Source: QAND01 sp003150225 (GTDB taxonomy: Bacteria; Bacillota; Clostridia; Christensenellales; QAND01). Taken from it: DNA of 64,000 bases. The notes below the pieces were generated by a model. The model was given only the letters and a program-made list of their open reading frames with translations. It did no database searches and had not been told where the DNA came from. The position numbers and the translations under genes are program-made. Below, piece by piece: positions 33,342-42,176 of this stretch. Positions within the stretch are counted from its first letter, which is position 1; each line of letters starts with the position of its first letter. Location of the stretch: NCBI RefSeq assembly GCF_044357945.1, contig NZ_CP076563.1, positions 1,612,001 through 1,676,000 on the forward strand, in the 5' to 3' direction.

Positions 33342-35969
33342 TTATTTTCCGTAGTAGGCCCGCAGGTACATCTCCTTGAGCTCGCTCATAAGGGGATACC
33401 GGGGGTTGGCGCCGGTGCACTGGTCGTCGAAGGCCTGCTCCACCATCTCGTCCAGCGTGGCGAGGAAATCCTCCTCCTTGACGCCGTAGTCGCGGATGCA
33501 TTTGCGGATGCCGATCTTGGACTTCAGATCCTCGATGGCGGCGATGAGGTTCTCCAGCTTCTCCTCGTTGTTCTTTCCCTTGATGCCCATGAAGTCAGCG
33601 CACTCGGCGTAGCGCTCCAGGGTGTGGGGATACTCGTACTGGGGGAAGGTGCCCATCTTACGGGGCTTGGGATCGGCGTTGTACCGCAGCACCTCGGTCA
33701 AAAGCATGGCGTTGGCGATGCCGTGGGGCAGGTGATGGAAGGCGCCCAGCTTGTGAGCCATGGAGTGGCATACGCCCAGGAAGGCGTTGGCGAAGGCCAT
33801 GCCGGCCATGGTGGCGGCGTCGGCCATCTTCTCACGGGCTTCGGGATCCTCGGCGCCGTTCTCATAGGCCCGGGGCAGGTAGTTCATGACCAGCTTCATG
33901 GCCTTTAAGGCCAGGCCGTCGGTATAATCGGTGGCCAGCATGGCGGCATAGGCCTCAAGGGCGTGGGTCAGAACGTCGATGCCGGAGGCGGCCGTCAGGC
34001 TCTTGGGCATATTCATCATCATGTCGGCGTCCACGATGGCCATGGTGGGCAGCAGCTCGTAGTCGGCGATGGGGTACTTCACGCCGGAAGCCTCGTCGGT
34101 GATGATGGCGAAGGGGGTTACCTCGGAGCCGGTACCAGCGGTGGTGGGGATGGCGATAAAGGCGGCCTTTTCACCCATCTTGGGGAAGGTGTAGACCCGC
34201 TTCCGGATGTCCATAAACCGCATGGCAAGGTCCATGAAGTCTACGCCGGGGTGCTCATACATGGTCCACATGATCTTACCGGCGTCCATGGCGGAGCCGC
34301 CGCCGATGGCGATGATGCAGTCGGGCTGGAAGTCCTGCATGGCGGCAGCACCGGCCTTGGCGCAGCCCAGGGTGGGATCGGGCGCTACATCGAAGAAGGT
34401 GGTGTGCACGATGCCCATGGCATCCAGCCGGTCGGTGATGGGCTTGGTATAGCCGTTCTGGAACAGGAAGGAGTCGGTTACGATGAAGGCGCGCTTTTTG
34501 CCCATCACGTTCTTCAGCTCATTGAGGGCCACCGGCAAGCATCCGCGTTTGAAATAAACCTTACTGGGGGCTCTGAACCAAAGCATATTCTCTCTCCTCT
34601 CGGCCACGGTTTTGATGTTGATCAGATGTTTGACGCCCACGTTCTCGGATACCGAGTTGCCGCCCCAGGAACCGCAGCCCAGGGTCAGGGAGGGCTTGAG
34701 TTTGAAGTTGTACAGGTCGCCAATGCCGCCCTGGCTGCTGGGGGTATTGATGAGGATCCGGCAGGTCTTCATGGCGTGCTCGAACTTCTCCAGCTTCTCC
34801 TGGCCAGTCACCACATCGATATAGATGGAGGAGGAGTGGCCGTACCCGCCGTCCGCAACTAGCTGCTCGGCCTTGGCCACAGCGTCGTCGAAGTCCTTGG
34901 CCTTGTACATGGCCAGCACGGGGGACAATTTCTCATGGGCGAAGGGCTCGGCTACATCCACGCTGGTGACCTCGCCGATGAGGATCTTGGCGTCCTCGGG
35001 AACCTCCACCCCGGCAAGCGCCGCGATGGTGTGGGCGCTCTGGCCTACGATCTTGGCGTTGACGGCGCCGGCATCGTTGAGGATGATGGCACGGACCTTA
35101 TCCAGTTCGGCGGCCTTGAGGATATGGCATCCCCGGTCGGCAAACTCTTTGCGAACCTTGTTGTAGACGGATTCCAGAATGATCACGGACTGCTCGCTGG
35201 CGCAGATCATGCCGTTATCAAAGGTTTTGCTATGGATGATGGAGTTGACGGCCATGGTGATATCGGCGCTGTCATCGATGATGGCGGGCACGTTGCCGGG
35301 GCCTACGCCGATGGCGGGCTTGCCGGAGCTATAAGCGGCTTTCACCATGCCGGGACCACCGGTGGCTAGGATGATGTCCGCCTCCTGCATCAGCATGTTG
35401 GTGAGCTCCAGGGAGGGCACGTCGATCCATCCGATGATGCCAGCGGGTGCGCCGGCAGCCACGGCGGCCTCCAGGACGATCCGGCTGGCCTCGATGGTGC
35501 AACCTTTGGCCCGGGGATGGGGGCTGATGATGATGCCGTTCCGGGTCTTCAGGGAGATCAGAGTCTTGAAGATGGCGGTGGAGGTGGGGTTGGTGGTGGG
35601 AATGACCGCGGCCACCAGGCCCACGGGCTCGGCTACCTTCTTAAAGGCGTAGGAGGCGTCCTCCTCGATGACGCCGCAGGTTTTGGTATCCCGGTAGGCG
35701 TTATAGATGTATTCGGAGGCGTAGTGGTTTTTGATGACCTTATCCTCTACGATGCCCATGCCGGTCTCGGCTACGGCCATCTTGGCCAGGGGAATCCGGG
35801 CCTTATTGGCGGCCATGGCGGCGGCAAAGAAGATTTTGTCCACCTGCTCCTGGGTATAATTGGCGAAAATTCTTTGGGCTTCCCGTACCTCAGCGATCTT
35901 GGCGGCGAGGTCCTCAGCGGTTTCCACCAGTTTGGGTGCAACGGCTTTGGATTTTACGTTTTTTTCCAT
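33342..35969 (-). CDS. adhE: Bifunctional acetaldehyde-CoA/alcohol dehydrogenase
   Basis: The start is placed at ATG 35969 (MEKNVKSKAV) behind AGAAGGA; earlier ATGs at 35981 and 35990 crowd the RBS. The 875-aa protein has an N-terminal CoA-acylating aldehyde dehydrogenase (about 1-450; catalytic Cys in DNGMICASEQSVI; TGGPGMVKAAYSSGKPAIG). A C-terminal iron-dependent alcohol dehydrogenase follows (about 460-875; GGGSAMDAGKIMW, AHKLGAFHHLPHG metal ligands). It reduces acetyl-CoA to ethanol with two NADH, regenerating NAD+ in fermentation. It is monocistronic with Rex-like operators at the promoter. It is an insertion into the conserved spoVT-spoVB interval. Confidence 0.97.
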   Translation of the reverse strand: MEKNVKSKAVAPKLVETAEDLAAKIAEVREAQRIFANYTQEQVDKIFFAAAMAANKARIPLAKMAVAETGMGIVEDKVIKNHYASEYIYNAYRDTKTCGVIEEDASYAFKKVAEPVGLVAAVIPTTNPTSTAIFKTLISLKTRNGIIISPHPRAKGCTIEASRIVLEAAVAAGAPAGIIGWIDVPSLELTNMLMQEADIILATGGPGMVKAAYSSGKPAIGVGPGNVPAIIDDSADITMAVNSIIHSKTFDNGMICASEQSVIILESVYNKVRKEFADRGCHILKAAELDKVRAIILNDAGAVNAKIVGQSAHTIAALAGVEVPEDAKILIGEVTSVDVAEPFAHEKLSPVLAMYKAKDFDDAVAKAEQLVADGGYGHSSSIYIDVVTGQEKLEKFEHAMKTCRILINTPSSQGGIGDLYNFKLKPSLTLGCGSWGGNSVSENVGVKHLINIKTVAERRENMLWFRAPSKVYFKRGCLPVALNELKNVMGKKRAFIVTDSFLFQNGYTKPITDRLDAMGIVHTTFFDVAPDPTLGCAKAGAAAMQDFQPDCIIAIGGGSAMDAGKIMWTMYEHPGVDFMDLAMRFMDIRKRVYTFPKMGEKAAFIAIPTTAGTGSEVTPFAIITDEASGVKYPIADYELLPTMAIVDADMMMNMPKSLTAASGIDVLTHALEAYAAMLATDYTDGLALKAMKLVMNYLPRAYENGAEDPEAREKMADAATMAGMAFANAFLGVCHSMAHKLGAFHHLPHGIANAMLLTEVLRYNADPKPRKMGTFPQYEYPHTLERYAECADFMGIKGKNNEEKLENLIAAIEDLKSKIGIRKCIRDYGVKEEDFLATLDEMVEQAFDDQCTGANPRYPLMSELKEMYLRAYYGK

Positions 35970-36048
35970 GATAGCGTCCATCCTTCTCATAAAATTTTAT
36001 GGACTCGCGGACGCAGGGTCCGCCGTCCTTTGGTGGCATTGGGATAGT

Positions 36049-36066
36049 TTGTTAAATAATTATCAA
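36049..36066. promoter_or_regulatory. Rex-type operator, promoter-proximal
   Basis: TTGTTAAATAATTATCAA matches the clostridial Rex palindrome TTGTTAAnnnnTTAACAA with one mismatch (TTATCAA arm). It lies downstream of the predicted transcription start of adhE on the - strand. Confidence 0.7.
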
Positions 36067-36082
36067 TCTCCGGTTTGTGCTC

Positions 36083-36111
36083 ATTGTAGCAAGGCCATTT
36101 TGAAAAGTCAA
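36083..36111 (-). promoter_or_regulatory. Promoter of adhE
   Basis: On the - strand, TTGACT (36106-36111), a 17-bp spacer and TACAAT (36083-36088), about 114 bp before the start codon. It lies between the two Rex-type sites. Confidence 0.75.
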
Positions 36112-36116
36112 CAGGA

Positions 36117-36134
36117 TTGTTAAAAAATTATCAA
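36117..36134. promoter_or_regulatory. Rex-type operator, upstream copy
   Basis: TTGTTAAAAAATTATCAA has the same half-sites as the copy at 36049, 68 bp apart, and lies 5 bp upstream of the -35 box. Two sites flanking the promoter suggest NADH/NAD+-controlled repression, perhaps with looping. Confidence 0.7.
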
Positions 36135-36229
36135 TCCTTTCATTTCCTGCATATCCTTATTTCCCTATCACCATTTTCTGTATTTTCCTTGAAAATTTTG
36201 GACGAATGATGGAAAGAGAAGAAAACTCC

Positions 36230-36258
36230 TTGTGTTCCAAATGGTTTGTCGGTACAAT
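36230..36258 (+). promoter_or_regulatory. Promoter of the capA-like gene
   Basis: TTGTGT (36230-36235), 17 bp and TACAAT (36253-36258), 33 bp before the start codon. Confidence 0.5.
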
Positions 36259-36291
36259 TTTAAAGAGACCAACTCCCATGGAGGTATGCAT

Positions 36292-37650
36292 ATGAATCAT
36301 TCTGCCCGGCGGAACCGCCGCCGGTTTGCGGTTGTCATTGCGGTGATGATCCTGGTGCTGGCCGGGGTGGCCATCGGCCTGCATTTGAGGGGGGGACAAG
36401 AGCCGGGCTCCCAGCCGGTGGGCGGGGATGTGACACCTACCCCTACCCCGGATTTGACCATCCGCCCCGTTGCCACTGCTACCCTGGGCAACACCGGGGA
36501 TATTCTAATCCATAGTCCCATCCTGACGGCGACCAAGCAGTCGGACGGGAGCTACCGCTTTGACAACATCTTTTCGGTGCTGGCACCCTATGTGAACGCC
36601 GTGGATTTTGCCACCATCAATTTGGAACTGACCCTGCCGGGGAGCAAGTACCAGGGGTATCCCACCTTCCGGACGCCCGACAGCCTGGTGGACAGCATCC
36701 TCACCGCCGGCTTTGATTTGGTGACCACCGCCAACAACCATGCCAACGATTCGGGGGAGAACGGCATGGTGCGGACCACCCAGGTGCTGACCGAAAAGGG
36801 ACTGCCCTATACCGGCACCCGGACCCAGGCCACCGATAAGAACTACCGGGTGCAGAGCATCAACGGCATCAAGGTGGGCATGGTGAGCTATACCCATGGA
36901 GCCTATCTGGCGGATGGAAGGAAATCCATCAACGCCATCCCCTGCACCACCGACAGCAGCCAGCTGATCAACATGTTCGCCTACGACCGGCTGGACGAGT
37001 TCTATGACGATATGGCCGAAGATATCGCCAACATGAAGGCGGAGGGAGCGGAGGCCCTGGTGGCCTACATCCACTGGGGGGATGAGTATCACATCCAGCA
37101 GAACAAAACCCAGGAGGCCATGGCTCAGAAGCTCAGCGATTTGGGCATCGACGTCATCGTGGGGTGCCATCCCCATGTGGTGCAGCCCGTGACGGTAATC
37201 GAATCGGAGGTTTCGGGAAAATCCACCCTGTGCGTCTACTCCATGGGCAACGCGGTGTCCAATCAGCGGATTGCCCAGATGGACGACATCAAGACGGGAC
37301 ATACCGAGGATGGGATGTTTGTAACCTTTACCTTTACCAAGTATTCCGACGGATCTGTCCGGGTCACCGGCGGGGAGATCCTGCCTACCTGGGTGCATCT
37401 TTACACCCAGGATGGGCGAAAGGTGTACCAGATCGTTCCCCTGGATAAGGGAACGGAGGACTGGAGCGGGGAACTGGGCCTTGGGAACAGCTCCAACGGA
37501 GTACGGGACGCGGAAAAATCCTACGACCGCACCATGGCCATCGTGGGGGATGGACTGGCGGAATGGGAGGCCTTTTTCCAGGCCCAGCAGCAGGAGCTGG
37601 ATGATACCAACCGGGCCCTGAGGGGGGAGAGCCCCTCCCCGGAGCAGTGA
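36292..37650 (+). CDS. CapA-family poly-gamma-glutamate / metallophosphatase-like protein
   Basis: ATG 36292 follows GGAGG at 8-nt spacing. The 452-aa protein has an N-terminal membrane anchor (about residues 12-32, FAVVIAVMILVLAGVAIG), a Thr/Pro linker (TPTPTPDLT) and a CapA/PgsA-type calcineurin-like fold. Motifs are GNTGDILIHSPIL, DFATINLELTLPG, VTTANNHANDSG, YIHWGDEYH and GCHPHVVQP. Members are tied to gamma-polyglutamate export or extracellular phosphoesterase activity. No capB/capC neighbours are present, so a capsule role is doubtful. Likely an external membrane-bound hydrolase. Confidence 0.85.
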   Translation: MNHSARRNRRRFAVVIAVMILVLAGVAIGLHLRGGQEPGSQPVGGDVTPTPTPDLTIRPVATATLGNTGDILIHSPILTATKQSDGSYRFDNIFSVLAPYVNAVDFATINLELTLPGSKYQGYPTFRTPDSLVDSILTAGFDLVTTANNHANDSGENGMVRTTQVLTEKGLPYTGTRTQATDKNYRVQSINGIKVGMVSYTHGAYLADGRKSINAIPCTTDSSQLINMFAYDRLDEFYDDMAEDIANMKAEGAEALVAYIHWGDEYHIQQNKTQEAMAQKLSDLGIDVIVGCHPHVVQPVTVIESEVSGKSTLCVYSMGNAVSNQRIAQMDDIKTGHTEDGMFVTFTFTKYSDGSVRVTGGEILPTWVHLYTQDGRKVYQIVPLDKGTEDWSGELGLGNSSNGVRDAEKSYDRTMAIVGDGLAEWEAFFQAQQQELDDTNRALRGESPSPEQ

Positions 37651-37764
37651 GCGGGGGGGAGAGGCTCTTCCTTATATAGTAAGGATAGAAGGGCCGGGTA
37701 TGGCCGGCTGCGCAGCGTAAGCGTGCCGGTGCCCCGTATCGGCGGGGACGGCCTTGCAGACGGA

Positions 37765-37797
37765 AAAAGGACACCATTTGGTGTCCTTTTACTGTTT
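37765..37797 (+). terminator. Bidirectional terminator between capA-like and GNAT genes
   Basis: AAAAGGACACC-ATTT-GGTGTCCTTTT forms a perfect stem flanked by A and T bases, about 115 nt after the + gene and about 20 nt past the convergent GNAT gene. Confidence 0.75.
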
Positions 37798-37815
37798 TTT
37801 ACATAGAGTTGATTT

Positions 37816-38412
37816 TTATGAGCGGGGGTCCCCGTCGTCCCACGGGCGCCGATGGGCTGAAGCATCCAAAGCGCCTGGTTCTCTGCCGGCGGGGGGAAAG
37901 GCTTTGGAATAGCGAAGGTCGGTGATCTCCCGGTCCATCAGGGTGAAGACGCTGGGGACCAGATCGTTCTGAAAGCCCATGGCATGGTAGAATCCCCGGG
38001 CATCCCGGTTTTCCTGAAGCACCCAGAGGTAGCAGCCCTTTTGACCGGCGTCTTTCATTTGACGGAGAGCATGCTGCAAAAGGGCCTTTCCCTGCCCCTG
38101 GCCGGTATATTCCGGCAGGATATAGAGGGAATAGATTTCGCCCCAGTCCCCTTCCTGGCGTGCGCCCTGGATCTCCCTGCGGCCGGGCCCGAAGGTAACA
38201 CAGCCCACAGCCTGCCCCTTCAAAATGCTGAGATAGGCTTTGAATCCGTTCTTCCCCAGATTATGAAGAAAGAAGGGGACCCAGTGCTCCTGTGGGAGCT
38301 GGCTGAGGTAGGCCTGGGGCAGGATATCCCCGTACGCGGCTTTCCAGGACAGGGCGTGGATGCGGCTCATGGTGGCAGCATCCTTGGGGGTGGCGGGACG
38401 AATCAACGGCAT
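37816..38412 (-). CDS. GNAT-family N-acetyltransferase
   Basis: ATG 38412 follows AAAAGGAGAT. The 198-aa product shows the GNAT fold: LIRPATPKDAATMSRIHALS at the start, EIYSLYILPEYTGQGQGKAL with the acetyl-CoA pyrophosphate loop (Q/GxGxG/K) and CYLWVLQENRDARGFYHAMG near the end. The C-terminal about 30 residues are Pro/Arg/Asp rich and outside the fold. Substrate is unknown; such enzymes modify amino acids, peptides or antibiotics. It is a lone gene, convergent with the capA-like gene and divergent from the flippase. Confidence 0.88.
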   Translation of the reverse strand: MPLIRPATPKDAATMSRIHALSWKAAYGDILPQAYLSQLPQEHWVPFFLHNLGKNGFKAYLSILKGQAVGCVTFGPGRREIQGARQEGDWGEIYSLYILPEYTGQGQGKALLQHALRQMKDAGQKGCYLWVLQENRDARGFYHAMGFQNDLVPSVFTLMDREITDLRYSKAFPPAGREPGALDASAHRRPWDDGDPRS

Positions 38413-38567
38413 AGCGGCATCTCCTTTTAGGGGATATTGTACATGAGGAGGCCTCGGCGCGCAATGGGCGCCGCCGGGACTTTTTCCTTTGGGGCCGGCG
38501 TATCAATATAGGATAGCGGGCTCTGGGCGATTTTAGATTATGGGTATTAAGTTTGGGCCGCTTTTGC

Positions 38568-38573
38568 TATAAT
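38568..38573 (+). promoter_or_regulatory. -10 element before the flippase gene
   Basis: A perfect TATAAT lies 25 bp before the start codon, without a good -35 hexamer. A weak GTATT upstream could make it a sporulation sigma promoter (spoVB is sigma-E dependent in Bacillus), but spacing is not decisive. Confidence 0.35.
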
Positions 38574-38597
38574 TATGTCTTAAAGGGAGGAATACCC

Positions 38598-40211
38598 ATG
38601 AAGAAGAATTCCTTTGCCAAGGGCGCGGCCATTCTGGCCGGCGCCGGCATTATATGCAAAATCCTGGGCGCGGTGTACCGCATTCCCCTGGCGGGGATCA
38701 TCGGCACCACCGGTATCGCCTATTACCAGATCGCCTATCCCATCTATTCGGCGCTGCTGGTGGTTTCCTCCGCGGGCATTCCCACCGCCATCAGCAAGCT
38801 GGTGGCCGAGCGGGCCGCCATGGGGGACTACCGCAATGCCCACTATATCTTCCAGGTGGCCTTCAAGATGCTGCTGGTCATCGGGGTTTCCACCTCCCTT
38901 GTGATGTTCCTGGGAGCGGGATTGATCTCCAGCTTACAGGGCATCCCCGAAGCGGCGGCCACCATCCGGGTGATCGCGCCCTCGCTGTTGTTTGTATCCA
39001 TCATCTCGGCCTATCGTGGATATTTCCAGGGGCTTCAGCAGATGACCCCTACCGCCACAAGCCAGGTGATTGAGCAGGTTGCAAAGCTGGTGGTGGGCGT
39101 GGTCTGTGCCAAGCTGATGTCCGCAAACGGAGCCCTGGCCGGCGCCGTAGGCGCGGTGCTGGGCGTTACCGGCAGCGAGCTTTGCGCCATGATCTACATG
39201 AACGTCCTATACAACGTAAAGAAAAAGGAGATCAAATACCAGATCCGGACCAGCCCCCGGGTCCGGAAGTTTGAACAGCACCGGACGGTGGTAAACCGCC
39301 TGCTCCGCATTGCCGTGCCCATCACCATCGGCGCCAGCATCATGCCCATCGTCATGCTCATCGACAACGGTATGGTGGTGAACATCTTAAAATCCCTGGG
39401 CTTCAGCCAGGAGGTGGCCGCCGGGCACTTTGGCATCCTTACCGGCTATGTGACGCCGGTGGTCAACATGCCGGGGATCCTTTCCATGGCCATGCAGATG
39501 AGCCTGGTGCCCGCCATCGCCAACGCCATCGCCCTGCGAAACCGCCGCCAGGCCCAGCAGAACGCTACCATTGGCCTGAAACTGGCGGTGCTCATCGGCA
39601 TGCCCTGCAGCGTGGGGCTGTTCCTGCTGGGCGAGCCCATCATCGGCGTGCTGTACAGCTCCCTGAGGGGAACCCCTGAGCTGCTGATTGCCGGTCAGAT
39701 GATGAAGGTGCTGTCCATCGGGCTGTTCTTCATGACCTTGGTTCAGACCAGCAACGGCATCCTCCAGGGCATGGGCCGGCCCAACATTCCCGTCATCAGC
39801 ATGCTGTGCGGGGGCATTGTGAAGATCATCGTCAGCTTTATCCTGCTGCGCATCCCCGAGATCAACATTCTGGGGGCGCCCATCGGCACCGTCTGTTGCT
39901 TTATCACCGCGGCGTCCTTTAACGTGATCTACGTTTTCCGCCATCTGCATTTGCGGTTCCATTTCGTGGATATGCTGCTTCGGCCCGCCGCCGCTACGAC
40001 GGCCATGGGCGTGGTGGCGTACTTTGCTTACCGGCTGATCGGGATGAAGATGTCCTATACCATCGGGACCCTAATGAGCATCGGCCTGGCCGGCCTGGTT
40101 TACATCGGCATGGTGTTGCTGGTACGGGCGCTCCAGCCCGCTGACGCCAAGCTGCTGCCCGGCGGCTCCAAGCTGGATTACTACATGCGCCGCATGGGGA
40201 TTTGGAGGTAG
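38598..40211 (+). CDS. spoVB: SpoVB-like MOP-family lipid flippase
   Basis: ATG 38598 follows AAAGGGAGG. The 537-aa membrane protein has about 14 hydrophobic helices. Its start (FAKGAAILAGAGIICKILGA, YRIPLAGIIGTTGIAYYQ) is the MurJ/SpoVB signature of the MOP (polysaccharide exporter) superfamily. It probably flips lipid II or a related carrier, for spore cortex if a true SpoVB. The location after spoVT and before the YabN-type MazG matches Bacillus (spoVT-spoVB-yabN-yabO). A general lipid II or teichoic precursor flippase remains possible. Confidence 0.87.
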   Translation: MKKNSFAKGAAILAGAGIICKILGAVYRIPLAGIIGTTGIAYYQIAYPIYSALLVVSSAGIPTAISKLVAERAAMGDYRNAHYIFQVAFKMLLVIGVSTSLVMFLGAGLISSLQGIPEAAATIRVIAPSLLFVSIISAYRGYFQGLQQMTPTATSQVIEQVAKLVVGVVCAKLMSANGALAGAVGAVLGVTGSELCAMIYMNVLYNVKKKEIKYQIRTSPRVRKFEQHRTVVNRLLRIAVPITIGASIMPIVMLIDNGMVVNILKSLGFSQEVAAGHFGILTGYVTPVVNMPGILSMAMQMSLVPAIANAIALRNRRQAQQNATIGLKLAVLIGMPCSVGLFLLGEPIIGVLYSSLRGTPELLIAGQMMKVLSIGLFFMTLVQTSNGILQGMGRPNIPVISMLCGGIVKIIVSFILLRIPEINILGAPIGTVCCFITAASFNVIYVFRHLHLRFHFVDMLLRPAAATTAMGVVAYFAYRLIGMKMSYTIGTLMSIGLAGLVYIGMVLLVRALQPADAKLLPGGSKLDYYMRRMGIWR

Positions 40212-40215
40212 CGAT

Positions 40216-41652
40216 ATGGGAATTACCATTGTGGGAATGGGCAGCGCCCAGGGGGTGGAGCCCCAGGTCTTGGAAAGGCTGAAGGGCTGCGCTGAGATCC
40301 TCTTGCAGACCCAGGCGTATCCCGGGTTTCGCGGAATTCAGGAGGCTGTAGGAGGGCGGTACCTAGATGAGCTCTATGAGAGCAGTCAGAATTTTGCCGC
40401 CTTCAACGATCGGGTGGTTCGCATGGCGCTGGAAGCCGCGGAAAAGGGGGAGGTGGCCCTCTGTGTGGCGGGGGACGGCGCGGGGGACAACGCCGCCGCG
40501 GCCCAGCTCCTCTCCGTTGCCCGGCGGGAAGGGATTGCCGTGGGTGTGCTCCCCGGTCCTTCCCTGGCCACCCTGGCGCTGGCGGAGGCGGGCGTGGTGC
40601 CGGAACGGGGGCTTCGGGTTACCGATGATTTGAAAAAGGAGGGCCTTACCGCAAACAGCGGCATGGATCTGGTGATCCCAGAGGTCAACAGCCCTCTCCG
40701 GGCGGGCATGGCCAAGCTGGCCCTTTTGGAGGCCTATCCCCATGACCACCGGGTATATCTCTCGGATCCTTTAGAGGGGAACGGCGTGGAGGAGATCCCG
40801 CTGGTGGAGCTGGATCGTCCCCGGGCCTTTACCCCGTTCTGCACGCTCGTGGTGCCCCGGCTGGAGCTTCGGGAAAAGGAGCGTTTTGCCATGGAGGACC
40901 TCATCGAGGTCTGCCGCATCCTGCGGAGCCCCGAGGGATGCCCGTGGGATCGGGAGCAGACCCATGACAGCCTCCGGCGCAATCTGCTGGAGGAGGCCTA
41001 TGAGGTGCTGGGAGCCATCCAGGAGGGGGATCCCTTCCATATGGCGGAGGAGTTTGGCGATTTGCTGTTACAGATCGCCCTGCATGCCATCATCGGCGAG
41101 GAGCACGGGGAATACGATATCACCGATGTGGCCACGGGTATCTGCCAGAAGATGATGCGCCGGCATCCCCATGTGTTCGGCGATGTGGCGGTGTCCAGCA
41201 CCGGGGAGGTGTTGGACAACTGGGAGGAGATCAAACGCAGAGAGCGGGGACAAGAGGGGCAGAAAAGCTATCTTGCCGATGTGGGAAAAGGCCTTCCTCC
41301 CCTGAAGATGGCCGAGGAGATCCAGAAAAAAGCCGCTCGGTGGGGATTCGATTGGGAGGATTACCGCCCCGCCGCCGAAAAGGTACGGGAGGAGCTTTTG
41401 GAGCTGACGGAGGCCTTTGACGGGGGCAGGAAGGAGGAGGCCCTGGCGGAGGCGGGAGATCTGCTCTTTGCCTGCGTCAACGTGATCCGGCTCATGGGGT
41501 TGGATGGGGACACCGCTCTATTCCTCACCTGCGAGAAGTTCAAAAGCCGGTTTCTTGCCATGGAATCCATGGCGGCGGAAGAGGGGAAATCTCTGAAAGA
41601 GATGGACCTGGACCAGATGGACGCCCTATGGGAACGGGCAAAAAAGCACTGA
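40216..41652 (+). CDS. mazG: YabN-type methylase-like / MazG nucleotide pyrophosphohydrolase
   Basis: ATG 40216 is 4 nt after the flippase stop, so the genes are co-transcribed. The 478-aa protein is a fusion. Residues 1-215 are a tetrapyrrole-methylase-like domain (ITIVGMGSAQGVEPQVLERL, LCVAGDGAGDNA); residues about 230-478 are MazG. The MazG part holds CRILRSPEGCPWDREQTH, NLLEEAYEVL, EEFGDLLLQIALHA and a second half with EELLELTEAFDGG and EAGDLLFACVNV. MazG degrades non-standard NTPs. The Bacillus homologue YabN has the same fusion and size. Confidence 0.94.
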   Translation: MGITIVGMGSAQGVEPQVLERLKGCAEILLQTQAYPGFRGIQEAVGGRYLDELYESSQNFAAFNDRVVRMALEAAEKGEVALCVAGDGAGDNAAAAQLLSVARREGIAVGVLPGPSLATLALAEAGVVPERGLRVTDDLKKEGLTANSGMDLVIPEVNSPLRAGMAKLALLEAYPHDHRVYLSDPLEGNGVEEIPLVELDRPRAFTPFCTLVVPRLELREKERFAMEDLIEVCRILRSPEGCPWDREQTHDSLRRNLLEEAYEVLGAIQEGDPFHMAEEFGDLLLQIALHAIIGEEHGEYDITDVATGICQKMMRRHPHVFGDVAVSSTGEVLDNWEEIKRRERGQEGQKSYLADVGKGLPPLKMAEEIQKKAARWGFDWEDYRPAAEKVREELLELTEAFDGGRKEEALAEAGDLLFACVNVIRLMGLDGDTALFLTCEKFKSRFLAMESMAAEEGKSLKEMDLDQMDALWERAKKH

Positions 41653-41687
41653 TTTGCAACAATTCCGTAGGAAATGAGAAAAGAGGC

Positions 41688-41716
41688 TTGACAATCGGGA
41701 CGTTTTACAGGAAAAT
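41688..41716 (+). promoter_or_regulatory. Possible HU promoter with inverted repeat
   Basis: TTGACA (41688-41693), 17 bp, then GAAAAT, a weak -10. GGCTTG (41685-41690) and CAAGCC (41725-41730), extended by ACAA/TTGT, form an inverted repeat around it. This could be a regulator site or a leader hairpin. Confidence 0.35.
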
Positions 41717-41783
41717 CTGTTGTACAAGCCAAAAGCCAATTTTTAGACTTGCCCGCAAGGGAAAAGCATAGGAGGTAGTTCTA

Positions 41784-42056
41784 GTGAATAAAACTCAGTT
41801 TATTGCCGCTGTGGCGGAGAAGAGCGAATTGACCAAGAAGGATGCCGATAAGGCCGTGAACGCGATGATCGAAGTGATCACCGATACGCTGAAGGCCGGC
41901 GATAAGGTTCAGATCATGGGCTTCGGCAACTTTGAGGTAAAGGAGCGGGCCGAGCGCGCTGGGATCAACCCTGCCACCAAGCAGCCCATCACCATCGCGG
42001 CCAGCAAGTCCCCTGTGTTCAAAGCGGGCAAGGCTCTGAAGGACAGCATCAAATAA
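41784..42056 (+). CDS. hup: DNA-binding protein HU
   Basis: The GTG start at 41784 follows TAGGAGGTAG. The 90-aa protein is a complete HU: NKTQFIAAVAEKSELTKKDA at the start, GDKVQIMGFGNFEVKERAER and GINPATKQPITIAASKSPVF with the DNA-intercalating Pro on the beta-arm, then KAGKALKD. HU compacts and bends DNA without sequence preference. The gene stands between mazG and the S4-domain gene, a usual clostridial position. Length is standard. Confidence 0.97.
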   Translation: MNKTQFIAAVAEKSELTKKDADKAVNAMIEVITDTLKAGDKVQIMGFGNFEVKERAERAGINPATKQPITIAASKSPVFKAGKALKDSIK

Positions 42057-42069
42057 GAAAATCAACTGT

Positions 42070-42110
42070 TTGGGATGCGGGGCGAATCTCTGCATCCTTT
42101 TTTTATTTCT
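42070..42110 (+). terminator. Terminator after HU
   Basis: GGATGCGG pairs with CTGCATCC (one GU pair), followed by TTTTTTTA, within 20-50 nt of the HU stop. Confidence 0.8.
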
Positions 42111-42143
42111 CGCAAATCCCCTCTGCCGGGCCCATGGCCGCCA

Positions 42144-42152
42144 TGGTATAAT
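42144..42152 (+). promoter_or_regulatory. Extended -10 promoter of the S4/ispF/radA unit
   Basis: TGGTATAAT is a perfect extended -10 (TGnTATAAT), 25 bp before the S4-domain gene; no -35 is needed for this class. It probably drives the tightly packed genes through radA. Confidence 0.6.
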
Positions 42153-42176
42153 GAAATGAAATCAAAGGAGACGGAT

